A DNA stretch of 64,000 bases from Anseranas semipalmata. Taxonomy: Eukaryota > Chordata > Aves > Anseriformes > Anseranatidae. Where the stretch lies: NCBI GenBank assembly GCA_013399115.1, contig VXAA01002213.1:248081-312080 (forward strand), written 5' to 3'. A model generated the notes under the pieces. That model saw nothing but the letters and a program-made list of their open reading frames with translations, did not search any database and was not told the DNA's origin. Below, one piece after another: positions 23,391-36,979 of this stretch (position 1 is the first letter of the stretch; each line of letters opens with the position of its first letter). Made by a program: the position numbers and the translations under genes.

Positions 23391-25540
23391 TGAGCATATG
23401 ATGAAGTCCTTAACTGGCTGCAGCCTCATTCAAATCAAATAGATTGCACGGGCATAGATCAGGGCAGGATTTGCCCACGCACTTCCGATGATTTGTAGCA
23501 CAAAAAAAAAACATCTAGTGGGCTTCAATATCCAGAATCCATAGAAGGAAATTAGTTGGACCTGTATGTGGGGAGTGAAAATGAAGGTGGATGGATTAGA
23601 AAGGAGTAAATTTCAAATCTTCTCAGTATCATAGGTATCCTCTATGCTAGGATTCCTCCCAGAAGATCAGGGTGGTATAGTTGTATCCTGTGATTCTCGG
23701 TGTACACAGAAGAGGGAGTTGCTATTAGAGCTTGGAAGACCATGAAGTTGCTACTTCTGATTTCAAGGATAACAGGAAATTTGAGTTTGCAGGTTAATAG
23801 AGCTTTATTGCCGGCTCTGATGCATTCAGAAAAATGGAAAACACCTTCCAAAGTTGTGAGGTTGAATGAAAAATCTTGAGACAAAAAGACATTCAAATAT
23901 TTTACTTCAAAACAGTACATTTTGAGATCTCTAATTTTTGTTGTTTTCAAATATTTAAATCTTTAACATTCAGATCTTCTCAGTTAACACACAGGCTGGA
24001 AAACATAACTAAAAAAAAAATTGAGATTCTCATGTACTCTCACACACTCTGGATCTGGTTGTGAGGAAGCACAGCAAAGCTCACCAGGGCTGTAGAAACT
24101 GGAAGAGATAGCAAACCAAAAAAAGAATGTCAAATTGGTTATATGAGTATGCGCATGGTGCTTGTAGTTATTTTGAGGTCAGGTCTCAAAGTTATCCTGT
24201 AAATTTTGCTTTACTTGCTATTTATTGCCAATCACCCTCTCCTGGAGTCCAGTGAACACAAGTCTCAGCTTTAAAAACAAAGCTTTTACCTTCTGGAGTT
24301 GCAGAGAAAAAATGCAAACATAAAAGATACAAAGGGGAAAAGAAAAAAAAAAAAAGGAAAGAAGAATGTTGCTTTCTTAATAGCTTAAGTACAGCCATAC
24401 TGATTTGGAGGTATGCAGTACCCAAGGCCATTCCGCACCCAACAGTGGCCATGAGAAGATGCCTAGAGAGCAGTGAGAATCCAATAAGCAAGCGTATCCA
24501 ATACTTCCTTCAAACAATCTCCCAGACTCTTACCATTTTCAACCCAAGGGATTTTCTAAGCCTGATGTGGTTCATTTTGTCATGTAATGAACAATAATGA
24601 GCAATTTCATCATTATGGTGACCTGATCCACAGTTCTTGAAAACTTAGGACCATCTACGCACTGCATATTGCAGCAAAGTCCATGGATCTTGTCTACAGA
24701 GGAGAAAAGTAATTCAGAGGGCACAATAAAACCTTGAGCAGAGAGTCTTCTGGAGGCAACCAAGGAAATACCAGTCCAAAGTCCTAGCTGGAGTACACAA
24801 GGTTTGAATATGCCTTTTAGGACTGACAGTAAGTTTATATACCCATTGTATAAGAAAAAGAACAAGCACAACTCTTTTGGAGAAACAGTACCTCTGAAAC
24901 CAGATCAAATGCCTGCAATAAAAGCTGAATCCATCTAAAATTCACCCCCATTTAGCATTTCACTCTAAGCTTCAGGCTCAGCCAGATTAGATTTAAAGTC
25001 CATCCAACCTTTCAGATGAGTCTGGAATTTGAGAGAAACAGGGCAGACTTTTGCTTTTGCAACATTATCCTGTGGATGGAACACTGGTGGGTCTTTCACT
25101 TGGAACCAGCTATCAATGCTCAACACAAAACTCGAGCAAGTGTGACTGGAGAGAGCAGAAAAAGATTTCTTTTGTTCATATCTGTATAGTGCCTCTACAA
25201 AGTTTTCCAAATGAAAGACTGGGGTTTTAAAAGTAGTGACCAAACTTATCAGCACTGCTGTAACAAGGTCAATATACCATCAAGCATCCTACAAGAAAAG
25301 GTCCATTTCTATTATTACCTTCCACATACTGCTTGTTTAAAAGTTTAATTCCCACTTTGTGCCTGTGAACGATGCAATAACGTCCTCTTGCTATTTGTGT
25401 TTTCTGGCCCAGGCCAACATCAAAGGCAGCAGTATGAAATTAAGGAGTGCTTTGGATTTATATTCAAACCACTCTGTATTCCAAGCCCGAGCCCCTGCCT
25501 CCCCTCGTCCCAGGTAGACATTTGCATCCTTTAAATAATC
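23391..25540. other. Gene-free AT-rich DNA
   Basis: Open frames on the minus strand (for example 24572-24871 and 24965-25255) lack domains. An A run lies near 24340-24355. Parts may be diverged repeats I cannot name. No exon is supported. Confidence 0.4.
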
Positions 25541-26130
25541 TTGTTTATTCTATGTGTCGGAATATAGTTATCTGAATATTAATTATGGTTTTAGTGAAGT
25601 TCATCGGTTGAGTGCAGGAATTGAGAATTCTTCCTTCAGTCGCAGCCACCTGCTTAGATTTCTGTGTTTATCTGCTTCACTGAGTTTAAATCAGTTTCTG
25701 TAAGTGAAAGTCTGTTGCTTTGAGCAGATGTTAATGCTCAGAAATAGTGTACAGTCTGCCATTAGCATATGTAGCATAATGCTAATAAATAGAGGCATGT
25801 ACCACCCTTGAAGGTGATTCTGATTTTGATGGAAAATCTCCNCATTTGTGCCAGCCCCTTTCCTTAGGGAAGCCTCTGGCTGATACAGCTGTTATAAGTG
25901 AGGGACCTTCCTCCCACCCCCGGAAAGACCTTAGCAAATGGTCCATTCTGTTTATGCTACATTTGGATGATTAATGATATTGTATATTGTAACTAAATTG
26001 TACTGCTATTATCATCAGGTCACTGCTGACAACGAGATATATCATCTCTGGGGTTCATATACAGATAACAATTTTAACTATGTGGATAAGTAAAGGCTTG
26101 ATGGTGTCCTAATGCTAATGTAAATATTAC
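25541..26130. promoter_or_regulatory. Candidate conserved enhancer rich in POU-like octamers
   Basis: An AT-rich segment free of recognisable repeats. ATTAGCAT (25761-25768) and its exact inverse ATGCTAAT (25779-25786) form a 26-base inverted pair, and ATGCTAAT recurs at 26112-26119 overlapping TGTAAATA (26119-26126), a forkhead-like core. Repeated octamer-type sites in one segment are typical of neural or developmental enhancers, which is family knowledge; activity here is inferred. A single N interrupts it at 25842. Confidence 0.3.
25842..25842. other. Single-base assembly gap
   Basis: One N inside otherwise unique DNA. I see no duplicated sequence on the two sides. Confidence 0.9.
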
Positions 26131-29100
26131 CGCATATTGGAAGTCGGTAATGCACCGTATATGGGGATTGCATTACACAACAGCAGCCACCGGGTAGCTG
26201 AAGCTGGTGCGACTGTTGCAACCGTGGTTTTCTACTTTATCTTCCTTGTTAATTTTTTTCCCTCCCTAAGGATTTGGAATAATCCATCTGTAAAACATGA
26301 CAACCGTTTAGACTCAAAGGGACCCAGCAGCTTTCAAGCAAAACTGTAATCAAACTGATCTGGGATGTCTTGGGTGTTGGAGGGGGGGAGTTCAGTTGCC
26401 TCTGCACTCTCCTGGCTCCTTGCTCATTGCAGTTCTTTGAGCTCCAGCACTAAAGCAGAGTCACTGGAAGAAAAGTTGCTGTTACAGTATGGACAGTCTA
26501 GTCAAGAGCAGGAGGGCTGGAAAACTGCAAAAAGCCAGGTCGTGAACATGTCTTCACGTTTTGTCTCAAGAGCAGATCCGTGCTCCTAATCCTGACAGCT
26601 GCAGGTAACCATTTGAGGGAGAAATCATATTGAGTCAAGATGAAAAATTTGAGGGAGAAAGGACTTATTGCAGAAATGTAACATTACAGCTCCTGGCTAA
26701 AGTTGAGAGTATATTGAAAAGATCTGGAGAAGAAAGAATTCAAATTGAGCAAAGCTTCTGCCCCTTTTACTACTCATCCATCAGTAACTGGCACATGTCA
26801 TGTTAGGGCTCAGACTAGAAATTAATTATTCTTGCTAATATTGAGGAACCTTATTGCACTGACCCTTATCTTCATAAATCCCAATATATACCAGGAGCAA
26901 AGAATGCGGAAGTCATTGCAATGATACCAGCAGAAAACCGGAGCATGATAAGAATCAGCTTCACAGGCCTTGCATTTCCATGAGTCTAATTCCCATTTCA
27001 TAGGGAGGAAAACATAGCAATCTGCAGTCAAAAAGAGAAGAGAATAGCTGGATCAGAGCCCCCAACTGATTTATACTCACAATTTTCTTCTAAGATAGCA
27101 GCAGCGGATGTGAAAAGCAAAGTCTACCAATAATTCTGTTCTCCCACCAGCATGTGAAGTGGAAGATTTTCCTAAAACCAAGAAATGGCTAGATTCAGAT
27201 TTCATTGGACAGTGGCTATTTTTAAGTGGTTTGAGCTCCCCATTTCCATCATTTCAGGTAGGTGCTGTGTCCCATTTTCCAAAGAGTAAGGCACCGAAAA
27301 GGAGAAAGTTTTTGCACAGAAATACAGGTACATGTCTTAGTTCCCAGTTCAGCAATTGCAGCACACCTTGTCTGCTAATTAAAGAGGACTTTTGTAAAAA
27401 AAGAAAACAAACAAATAAAACAACAACAACAAACCCGTAAGAGGAAGCAAGGCAGTGACAGTTCATCTTCTAAGCTAATTTCATGCTGCTGGATCCGCTC
27501 TTTTGTTGGTAGATTTTTACAGATACTCAGAGCCCGAAAAAAACAACAAAGCAGATCCTAAAGTAGCCAGGACTTTGCCATATGAACAGGAAGGGGGAAG
27601 CAAATGGAGCATTGTGAAATTAGCTCCCCACTAATCATCACTGACCAGTGGATCATTTCCCTCAATAGCCTGCACCTCCTGTACAAGGGATTCATCACCA
27701 AGACAGCATTTGGGTTTCTGAGCAGGAGCACCCAGTACCTGTGGGTCTCAAAGCAAAAAAGCAGAATTGCTCCCTCTGTTCAAATCATGCCACTTCTGTA
27801 AAAAATCAGCCCATTCGACAATTTAAAAGGCATAAAATAGGGACTGAGCTGTATCAATTCATTTTTATTCTGCTGATGTTCCCTTGCCCACTGTTTGCAC
27901 TTATTGATCTGCAACCAAGGGAGAAGGCCAGAAACAGGAAAGAATAAAGGTAAGCCCGAAAAGTGCTACTGTTCTAGAGCAACATAAAACAACTTGAAGC
28001 TGGAGGGCAGAGGAGGGACAAGGAAGCAGAGCAGCAGGAGAAAAGCAGAATAGAGAAAGGAAGAGCGAATTAGAGACAGAGCAAACAAGATTAAGTTTCG
28101 TCTGACTTATTGGATGTACACTAGGAAAGCAAAAGGCAGGGAGAGGAAGGGCAGAGGGAGAGAACATGAACTGCAGCAAGTTCTGTCCTGAGGCTCCATG
28201 CAATAGTTTTGTCAGAGACTCTCTGAGGCTGGTGCCACTTCATATGATGTGTAGCTTTAATGAAAGAAGGAGGGGGGGCAGGAGCAAAGGGGAAAAAAAA
28301 AAAAAAAAAAAAAAAACANGAGCAGCTGAGACTCTCTGTCTCTTTCTCAGTCTCCGTTTGCAGAGACCTATTGGCCATAACTCTTGCAGGGCAAATAACA
28401 AGCGTTCCCCATCCAAATGTAAGCACATTGGCACTTAATCCTATTTTATAAAGGTTATAGTTTTACATAAATCACTCGCTCTAAATGCACTTTAGTCATC
28501 CTCCTCGTGTTAAGTTTCGCTTTAAGCCTAACTAGGCAAGGAGGATTTCTCCCACTGGCCCTCTGGACATGACGCCACCAAGATTGAACTATGCTCTCCA
28601 TTTTTAATATCCCTGGAGGGATTCGTCTATAATGATGTCAGGGGCTAAGCATATTCCCTTGCCAGGGCGGGCGAATTAAATCCGTCCTTCCCCTGTCTCA
28701 CTCAGGTCCAACAGAGCTAAAAACAAGTTGTTCGGAGAGCAGAGAAAACTGGTGATGCTTCACTTTTGATGTCTCGCTCTCCATGCAGATTCCCTAATGT
28801 CTACTAAAGGGTGAGCTTAGTAGCCTTTTCTTCAGTGATTTCACCATCAGTCATTCCTTTAATGAAGTTTATAATAGTCTCTGAGACCTCTCCTCTCTGT
28901 CATATTGTGCTGAATTTGCCAGGGACTTTCAGGGTTATACAGGAAGGACAGACTGACAGACAGTACCACCCCTAGGTAGACAGACAGCATAGTTACTTGA
29001 AAAAGTCATTTCCTTAAGAAATCAGCTTTCAAGATACTCACTGGCGTAATTGCTGCAAGGCATCTTTTGCCCGTTTTCATGCAGACAAATCCCTGATGAG

Positions 29101-30119
29101 GAAGGCACGCTCTAGCTCCTGTATGTTTTCTTAACGAGTTCATAGCTTGTTCCCTAGCAGGGTTTGTAAGGAGTTGAATCATCAGGCACCCAAGGAACTT
29201 CATGAGGCCAGACGGAGTTAAACACAATGATTTTAGGAACCTCGGGGCAGAAGTACTCTGCACTGGCTCCCACCTTTGCTTTTTTAGCGAGCCCTTCAGA
29301 CCAGATTGTCCTGCTGCAGACACTGGAGCTTATTGTGGTAATTTGGAGTCAGAGGAAAAATTTAATACAATAATCACGAACAAGTGAAGGAAATAAAAGC
29401 AGGGCTTTTCTATGGAGGGGGTAATAGTGAAATACTCATATGCTCAGGAGGAGAACACAGGCCATAGGGTGTTTTTTGTTCCTGTAGATGAAACCCACGC
29501 CGGTCCGTCCAAGATCACATACAACCTCGTCTAGCCACCAGCCCAGCAGTTCCTGGAATTGCCCATGATAAAGTGAGACCATGACTCCTGCCGTGTTAGA
29601 ACATACTTGAAACAGGATAAGTTAAACCCCTCTAAGAGCACAGAGCAGACCATACTATATACCATGCCTGGACTGACCCACAAAGGGACTGAGCTGACCC
29701 TCAGATATGCAGTATGGACAACCAGGGACTGGTAGAAAGCAGGGCTGGTTGCACTGGCTTGTCACTGCAGTCACTGAAGAGACCCAGACTGGCTCCTTTC
29801 TGATTCCCTGGTGCTCTTGGCATGAAATGCCCCACTAAGAGGATTCCTTCAGCAGGTGCTATCCGACACAGCTGAACACACTGGAAAACACAGAAAACCT
29901 GAATAGATTTTTGAACAACAGAATTTGAGTTCTTTCAGGTAATATGGCTGAGCTGTCACTGTGGTCTCTCTTTAGGGCATCCTTACTTTAAATATCTTCT
30001 CTGCCCGAACACCCATTTTCAGAAAATTTGAATGGTTCAGTCACTTAGATTTTTGACCTAGTCAAATTGTCTGAAAATGGATAATAAGTTCAGAAATTAT
30101 TGGAAGGAAGGAAAGGAGT
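26131..30119. other. Gene-free unique DNA
   Basis: No ORF has coding character. The stretch contains a (CAA)n-like tract at about 27410-27434, a poly-A run with an adjacent N at 28292-28319, and scattered A-rich patches. No repeat family is recognised with confidence. Confidence 0.4.
28292..28319. repeat. Poly-A run ending at an assembly gap
   Basis: About 25 consecutive A, then CA and one N (28319). The homopolymer probably broke the assembly here. Confidence 0.85.
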
Positions 30120-30139
30120 GGAGAGAGAGAGAGAGAGAG
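30120..30139. repeat. (GA)n microsatellite
   Basis: Ten GA units without interruption. Confidence 0.85.
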
Positions 30140-31081
30140 GTCCTGACACCACCATCACATACACCTTGTATTCTTAAAGCTAAGCTAACCTTTTTTCCAT
30201 GGAGAGAGGGCAAGTGAGTAACACCATTTGGCAGGCAGGTTGCCCTATTCAAACTATTTTGTTCCCACTCTGCAGAAGAGGGATTTCTGGTAGTCTGAAA
30301 AGATACACAGCACCTTGAATTTCCTGTGAGGAATCCAGTAATCTTTTTTAGTTTTGCACTAGCACAGAGTTAATCTAGTCTTTGGGTTTATGATATGATT
30401 AGTGGGTGCAAACCAGTGCCTCTGTCTAGCATTAGAGGAAACGCTGAGATGCAACATGGAAGCAGGTCTTTTGTTTGTTCTGGCCTTACAGCAGGTAGGA
30501 AACACCATGTGACTTCCAGTCAAAGGATGCAGAACCCAAAGTCATTGAACTAAGACACCCCTGCAAAAAGATGATGGTCCACCAAAAGCAGTGTTGGTGT
30601 AACTCCTCACACCAAATCTGATTATAACTCCAAATTCCAGATACGAGGAGACCTCCACATCACCAACACATACCCCATCCTAAGTGAAAGCTAAAACCAT
30701 ATAGGAGATAAAAAGCGTGAACTTCTCTGTAAAGAGCAATTGCACACCTATGCACTCCTTAAGCCCTCTATGTCAGCCTCCAATTAAATAGCTATATAAA
30801 CCTAAACAGAGAGGAATGAATTTCACCCACAAAAAAAGCATGAAGGAAAATCCTACTTGCCAGTCAGTGACAATTCATGCATTTGCAAATTCACGGGAAG
30901 TTCAAAGCTCCCTAGTTCTGTCACCAGCTTTGCACAGCTGGGAGAAACTCCATTTCCTTGCAATAGTAATGACATTCTACTACAAGAGTAAGAATAAATT
31001 TGTTTTCTATCAGACAACCAATAGAAATAATTCATAAGTTTGCCTTATGCGATATGGCTGTGTTTAGAAAGCTCAGCTGCG
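30140..31081. other. Gene-free unique DNA
   Basis: Nothing with coding, RNA or repeat character is supported. Confidence 0.4.
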
Positions 31082-31245
31082 ATCAGTGCCCCACAGTGCA
31101 AGGTGCTGTTCATGCTCCAACAAAAATGCAAGCTGAAAGAAAGAGAGGAAGTCATACACTCAAGGCCATACAGCAACTCAGCAGCCAAGGGAAAAAATGA
31201 ACTTAAGTTTTTTGACCACCAGCCCAGTGTTCCTTGTGCTGCACC
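31082..31245 (-). repeat. Old LINE-tail/SINE composite remnant, antisense
   Basis: 'CAGTGCCCCACAGTGCAAGG' plus 'TGCTGTTCATG' matches the type of repeat at 17470. About 60 bases on, 'CACTCAAGGCCATACAGCAA' and 'GACCACCAGCCCAGTGTTCC' follow the order of a tRNA-SINE in reverse ('CAAGGTCACACAGC..', 'CCCAGTCCAGTGCTC'). The same two modules occur in the same order around 17.5-17.8 kb. Confidence 0.4.
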
Positions 31246-31408
31246 ATGCACTGTGCCATCTGCAAGGTCAGCAAGAATATTATATACTTGCCATCAACAT
31301 CATGCAAAAGCACCTCATAACCTATATCCTTATCTTTCCCCAGGAAATTAAAAAGTGCTGCTGTTCCTAACTACATGAGATATAGGAAAAAGTTGGAGCT
31401 ACAGCCAC

Positions 31409-31438
31409 TAAATAAATAAATAAATAGATAGATAGATA
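31409..31438. repeat. (AAAT)n(AGAT)n tetranucleotide microsatellite
   Basis: Four AAAT units pass into three GATA units. Likely length-polymorphic. Confidence 0.85.
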
Positions 31439-33193
31439 AAAATGTCTACACCATTATTTGTGGTGCTTATGTCCCAACCTCAAATGCCCTGCTCAGTTTC
31501 TACTCAACCCCAAAAGCACCTATTCCATCAGCAGAAATACTCCTTCTCTAACAAATCCATACTTTGGAGCAGGGCCCAGATCTGAGGTCTCCTCTGAGTC
31601 GCATAAATGCCCTTACCAGAGCATTGCTCTCTCAGACTCTCTCTGGCCCAGAATTAAGACACAAGAAGCAGCAAAATATTTTTACCCCCTGCTAATGCAG
31701 CATCCAAAGCACCATCTTGATTCTTTTTGGTGCACGTAACTTTTCGGGGGAACAGTAGTAGCTGTCACATCAAATCACTGTCATGTACTTGGTGGGGTGT
31801 TTGTTGACCTGTATGGATCCAGAGAGCCTCGTCCAGCACCCACATCCCCTAGCTGCGCTCAGCACACCCCGGTCAGCTTCCTGCCCTCCACTGCACCTGG
31901 GATCCCCAAACAAAACTACTGTCTCTCCAGACACATACATGAAACAAATGTTCACCTGAAACATTTAGGGCACTAGGTTTTTTGAAGATTTTCTGTTAAA
32001 ATCTTCTTGGTACTAAAAAAAACAGGCTAGGTCATGGAAACACAGAGATTGTAGTTTCTCTAACAGTTGACAGAAAACATTGCTTCCTTGGAGAGAAAAC
32101 TAGGCGAGGGTCAAGGAAAAAGAATCAAGGTGTTATCTTCTAAAACATTGATTTCAACCTGCCTTATACTTAAAGCAAAAAAGAAAGACAACAAGTCCTA
32201 AAAAAGGAATCAGCAAAAAAATGAAACCACTCATCTTCTTAAAGCTTACAGAGTTTTCTGGTAAATCTAAGCTGCTCACATGAGGGTCCTCCTGCTGAAC
32301 CAGCCCAGGAGAACTTTTCTTCTCAAGGGGATGCATGAGTCATGGGTAGTTTATCCCCCTCCTGCAATCACCTCTGGAAAGCATCACATCTGGAAGGTGG
32401 CTTTACAGTGACATGTCACACCTGCTCCATCTTTAGACATACAAGTTCCAGGCTGTATCTGGGCCATGTGAAACCACTTCCATGCTCTGCTCCTCTGTTC
32501 AGCTGCACAGCTGCAGGCATTTACCCCAGCCATGAGGCAGGACAGAGCAGTGCTGTGCTGCTTTGAAAACAAAGCAACAAAAACAGTGCTATCGGTGAAA
32601 AGTAGGAGGTTCTTCAAAACATCTGGAAGTGACAAGGGAACCTTCTTCCTTCCCTCTGTGCCAAAACAGCACTGACACCCTCCACTGCCCCCACAGGAAC
32701 CTAAAGAAAAGGAAAGACTAGTTTTAGGTAGCCACAAACCAGACACCAGGCCTGGAAGACATTGTCCACATGCCATCAACAGGTGTTTCATGTCCTTAAC
32801 TCTAAACACCTGCATAGGCCTCTCCCATCAGGTATCTCTTCCAAGCCAGGTGTATGCAAGATTTAGAGTCAGCTCCATAGTTTTTGTTTTAATCTCCTAG
32901 TAACTTCTTCACACTTCTGGGAAGGTATCAGCCAGGCAATTGTTGTCTTTGCTATGCAAGGACTTTCTAATGTTACACCTATGAAACAGCAAGTTATTTC
33001 CTGAAAATTGCTCTTCTCCCTATTAGGATCACCTAAAAATAAACAGCAGCATGGGGTAGAGACAAAAGGGGCTTCTTGCACATAGCTAGGAGAGTTGTTG
33101 CACCTGTTTTGCACAAAAATGAAGGCTGACCTTGCCAGGTTCCTTTGCAAAGCTCTGCTCCTGTCCCTGATGGCTCTTCAGGCTGAAGTGGTT
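31439..33193. other. Gene-free unique DNA
   Basis: A 143-codon minus-strand frame at 32384-32815 has several Cys and Ser but no domain and no splice context; I treat it as chance. Confidence 0.4.
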
Positions 33194-33207
33194 CCACCTG
33201 GGGGCAG
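33194..33207 (+). promoter_or_regulatory. CTCF-like motif, forward orientation
   Basis: CCACCTGGGGGCAG matches the CTCF core CCASYAGRKGGCRS at all but one position (T instead of A at position 6). CTCF is a zinc-finger architectural protein. Binding is unproven. Confidence 0.3.
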
Positions 33208-35337
33208 GAGCTCGTTGGGAGATGAGGCTTGGTTCCCAGCTGGTGTAAATTAGCATTGCTTTACCGGAGTCAATAAAGCTACGCAGGTCCCCTGCAGCTG
33301 AGGGCTTGTTGTGGAGCCATTTTCTTTTTGTCTGAGCTATTTTTCTCCAGAACTTCCATATGAATGGATGACCTGCACATTGTGATGGTGATATGGAGTT
33401 ACATCTGTAAAGCTATTTAGGTGTTAAAACTGTTACTGAAATCCCTTTAGAGACAAATACCTGGCAGTGATTGTTGGACTTGGCTCTTAGTTGCAAAGTG
33501 AGTACTTGGTTTCTTCATTTATGAATATAAGCTTGTATCCTAAGTATGCCTAGATTTATAGTATCCTAACTTTTTTCTTTTAGGAAGAACAAGGCTTTAA
33601 GAAGAATAGGGGCTTCCATTGAAAAGTTAGAGCTATTGGATGGTAATTTTTTAACTGTTAAAATACACATAAACTTTGAAATTCAGTTTAAGTAGAAACA
33701 AACAAGGCACCAAAAGAGTTGTGAGTGGAAAAGTCACTGCTGTTTTAATGGTAGTAGTGTTTAAAAAGCCTGGTTCCTAAAGCAGCCCCTACCTGCTTCT
33801 TACCACGTAAGTCTTTGTTGGAAGTTAACAGAATTTTGGAAGACTATGCCAAGCAAATGAAATAAGTCCTGCTTATAAGATACATGTGCTTGTTCTTTGG
33901 ATCTTTCTGGCTTTATCACTACTGCTGTTTCTACTTGTATTTCAAGTAGAAACGGGGGGGGGGGGGTTGTGTTTTTTTTTTAGGAAAGCCTACATAAAAA
34001 AAAATCTCACCCCCACCCTTTGTTTTATTAGAAATAATAGAAATCATAGTAAATGCCTACTGAGAACACTTAAGTAATCTTCCCAATGCTTATTAATTGT
34101 TTATATTTAATTTCCCCAAAAGACACTTGGAAAAGCAATTTACTCAAAAAATGGAAGCACACAAGTTCAGGATAACCCCACAAGCATCTCATAATAGCAT
34201 CTAAACAAGCCCCCAATGTCCTTTCTTTTTATCATTTTCTTTCCCCCAAGCTGTATCTTGTTAAAGTTTCCCTTCAGTGAGAGCACTTTTCTAGCCTGCT
34301 TTTTTAGGGGGGTGACCCTTAAAAATGAGGTGCAGAAACACTGCGAAGGCCCTAAAGGGTCCATTTTGCAGTAGGCAATAGTCTGCTAAATCTCCTTGTT
34401 CCAGATGGTGAGTATCCTTAATTCTTGTTTGTGAGCTTTGAGTTGGATTGTGTGTTCTCAAACAAAGCTAGTTATGTCTTTTTTTCTTCTTCTTTAAAGC
34501 TTAGAAGTTCTGTTTTTCTTTCCTAGCTGATTTTTTTTCCTGAAAATTGTTCCAACCCACCTCCCTAACAAATCATCTCTGAGCAGACTTCAAACATAGA
34601 GGCTTTTTGTTTTCTGAAAGCTATAGATAGACCTGTTCTTGCACAGTAGGTTGAAAGTAATTCTCATTAATACAATATGTTAAATCCTGATCTTGAAAAG
34701 ACTTTGATGTGTGGGCTTAGGAGTTCTTCAGGATGGGATCTATCTGTTAAGAAGCACTTGTTTGGGACAATGAGGTTTGTGTATTAGGGCCTAGAGCTGT
34801 TAATTTAAACACAGGTAATAAGATGATGTTATTCCCATATGTAAGTCTATATATAGGACTACAATTCCTTCTACTCTTACCTATGCAACTGTTTTACTCC
34901 TAAATCCCAGTGCCCCATTCCTGCACAGTGCTGGGGCACTGTTTACTCCCTCTAGGATGTTAATAAGCCTCACTGGCAAGGAACAGAGCATTAGTCTTTG
35001 ATGGGTAGGTAGATTAAATATGCACGCATAATAGTAAATATTTATTTAGGTACCTGAGCTATTCTGATTAATGGCTGCATTTTTCTTTTAAACGATTTGA
35101 GTACTTTTTAATGGCAATTAATTAGTATTTATGGTGTGATTATTTAATTTATTTCACTCTTCTGCTGCTAGTACTGTCAGAGAAGGTGGAAACTCCAGGT
35201 TTTTTACAGTTTCTTCAGGTTGGTAAATATTAGTTTGCTACTGTCTTCTGTGTGCCTGGGGATGCACAAACCAGCATGTCTCTGCTCTATTTCCTAGCAC
35301 TTATTTACCAGCAGCAGAACTACCATCCAGGGAAATA
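33208..35337. other. Gene-free DNA with a poly-G run
   Basis: A run of 13 G lies at 33954-33966, followed by a T run. From here rightwards the + strand often looks richer in G and T. No exon is supported. Confidence 0.4.
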
Positions 35338-35457
35338 GGACTCTGATCCTGCAAGCACTTCATGAAGTTTTTTAACTTTAAGTACACAAATAAACTTGTT
35401 GTGGTCAGCAGTGGCACAAGGATTACATGCATAAGTTTCCAGAATTGGGACCTATAG
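35338..35457. repeat. Palindromic MITE-like element (GATCCTGCAAGCACTT type)
   Basis: Starts GGACTCTGATCCTGCAAGCA, then 'TTTTTAACTTTAAGTAC'; the right side has 'ATTACATGCATAAGTTTCCA' and 'GAATTGGGACC', consistent with a diverged inverted end. It belongs with the element at 11013-11116. Confidence 0.45.
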
Positions 35458-36979
35458 GTCTCTCTAGTAACCTGCTTAGCTTGCAGTAATAACAGGGCAG
35501 CTCTCAATAGACTATGCAGAGAAATACTTAATGCCATAGTTTGGCTTTGTAGGCCCTATGTAAACAGTGGCAATATGATTTATTTTTGCTCTCAGTTGTT
35601 GAAGTGTAGGAAAAACAAGTCTTTTTTTTGAAAAAGGAGACGAACCCCCCATGGATCAGCTGTGTTAGGTGTGTGTCCACTGCAGAAGCTATGTGCAAAG
35701 AGGTTATAGAGATGCGCATCTCCTTTTGCCTGAAAGGTCAGCTGTGACGGCTGCAGGCATCTGTCTCTGGGAATGCCCCTGCAGGAACCTTGTCTTTACT
35801 GTCGAGCCTGGAAAGCATCTCCAGTGTCATTATCCTTGCAAAAATGTAGTGGGGTTAAAAACCGTTACTGTTCCTGCATTGCGTGGGGATCTGGAAACCA
35901 GATGGGTTTGCTGTTGGTCACATAAGCAGTTCGAGTTCTCCGTTGGCTTGAGGAAAGTTCTGGCAGCTTGTATCGTTTTTGAAGGCTTGTAAGGCTTGGG
36001 TTCGTGAGACCAGTATGGTAGGAAGTCAAAACTTTGGAGAGCCCATTCCTAATTCAAATCTGGGTGAGATAACTTTAGAGAGACAAGGTTCTTGAGCTGA
36101 TCTGATTAGAAGCTGCTAGCAGCCACAGGAAAGCTTTTGTCTCCTTGCAAAGATAGTAAAAAGCAAGGAGGGGCTCAGTACCTTGACTGGATCAGGCTGA
36201 GTTGGAGGCTATCAGCTCAGAATGAGTTGATGGGAGAGGTCCTAATGAAGAAGTGGGTGAGACAATTAGTGCCAAGGGATAAATCTTGCATGGACAGATC
36301 CCTTATTCTCTCATCCCCTGCACTCCCCTCCCTCAACAGCCCAGAGTCAAAGCAAAGCAAACAGATGGGGAAAAATACGATTAGTTTCAGAGCCACCAGA
36401 AATCCAAATGATATTCCATCACGGGTTCTAGGCCAGCACACTAATTTATCGAGTGCGTGGTGCTATTGGAAGTGCCCCGGTGTGCTAACTCTGCAATAGA
36501 TCATGATAAAAAATGTAAGTGATCCGTTATCGCCAGGTTAATGCGCTTTACTATGCAACTCTGCCAGCTCGACAGAAACATCATTACATAATGATAATGA
36601 TGCTCAACAAACAGAAACTGGAGGAGGGGGAGAAGAAATGAGACCTCAAGCTCCAGGATACTGCAGAAATTCCTGGGCAAAAAGGGTAGGGATTTCCATT
36701 CATTTAAAAATAAAAAAGGAAACTGAAGCAAGTCAAGTCTCAAAAAGCAAAGATGTTAAGGAATCATTAGTTCAAAGTAATGAATGCTTTTTTTTCCAGT
36801 TCATCTGCCTGATTAGGAGTGTTGATAACCATGAAATTCACCAGATACTTGCTATTGTTTCATTTCTCAAGAGCTGACAGGGCTGTTCAGATCTGGATGC
36901 ACTTTGCTGATAATGTGGATGAATCAAAAAAAAGTCTTCCTGCCTGGCACACGGGCTCCTGCAAGCTTGAAAGAGACTG
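35458..36979. other. Gene-free unique DNA
   Basis: A plus-strand frame at 35669-35992 is Cys-rich but has no recognisable domain. No splice-bounded exon is evident. Confidence 0.4.
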
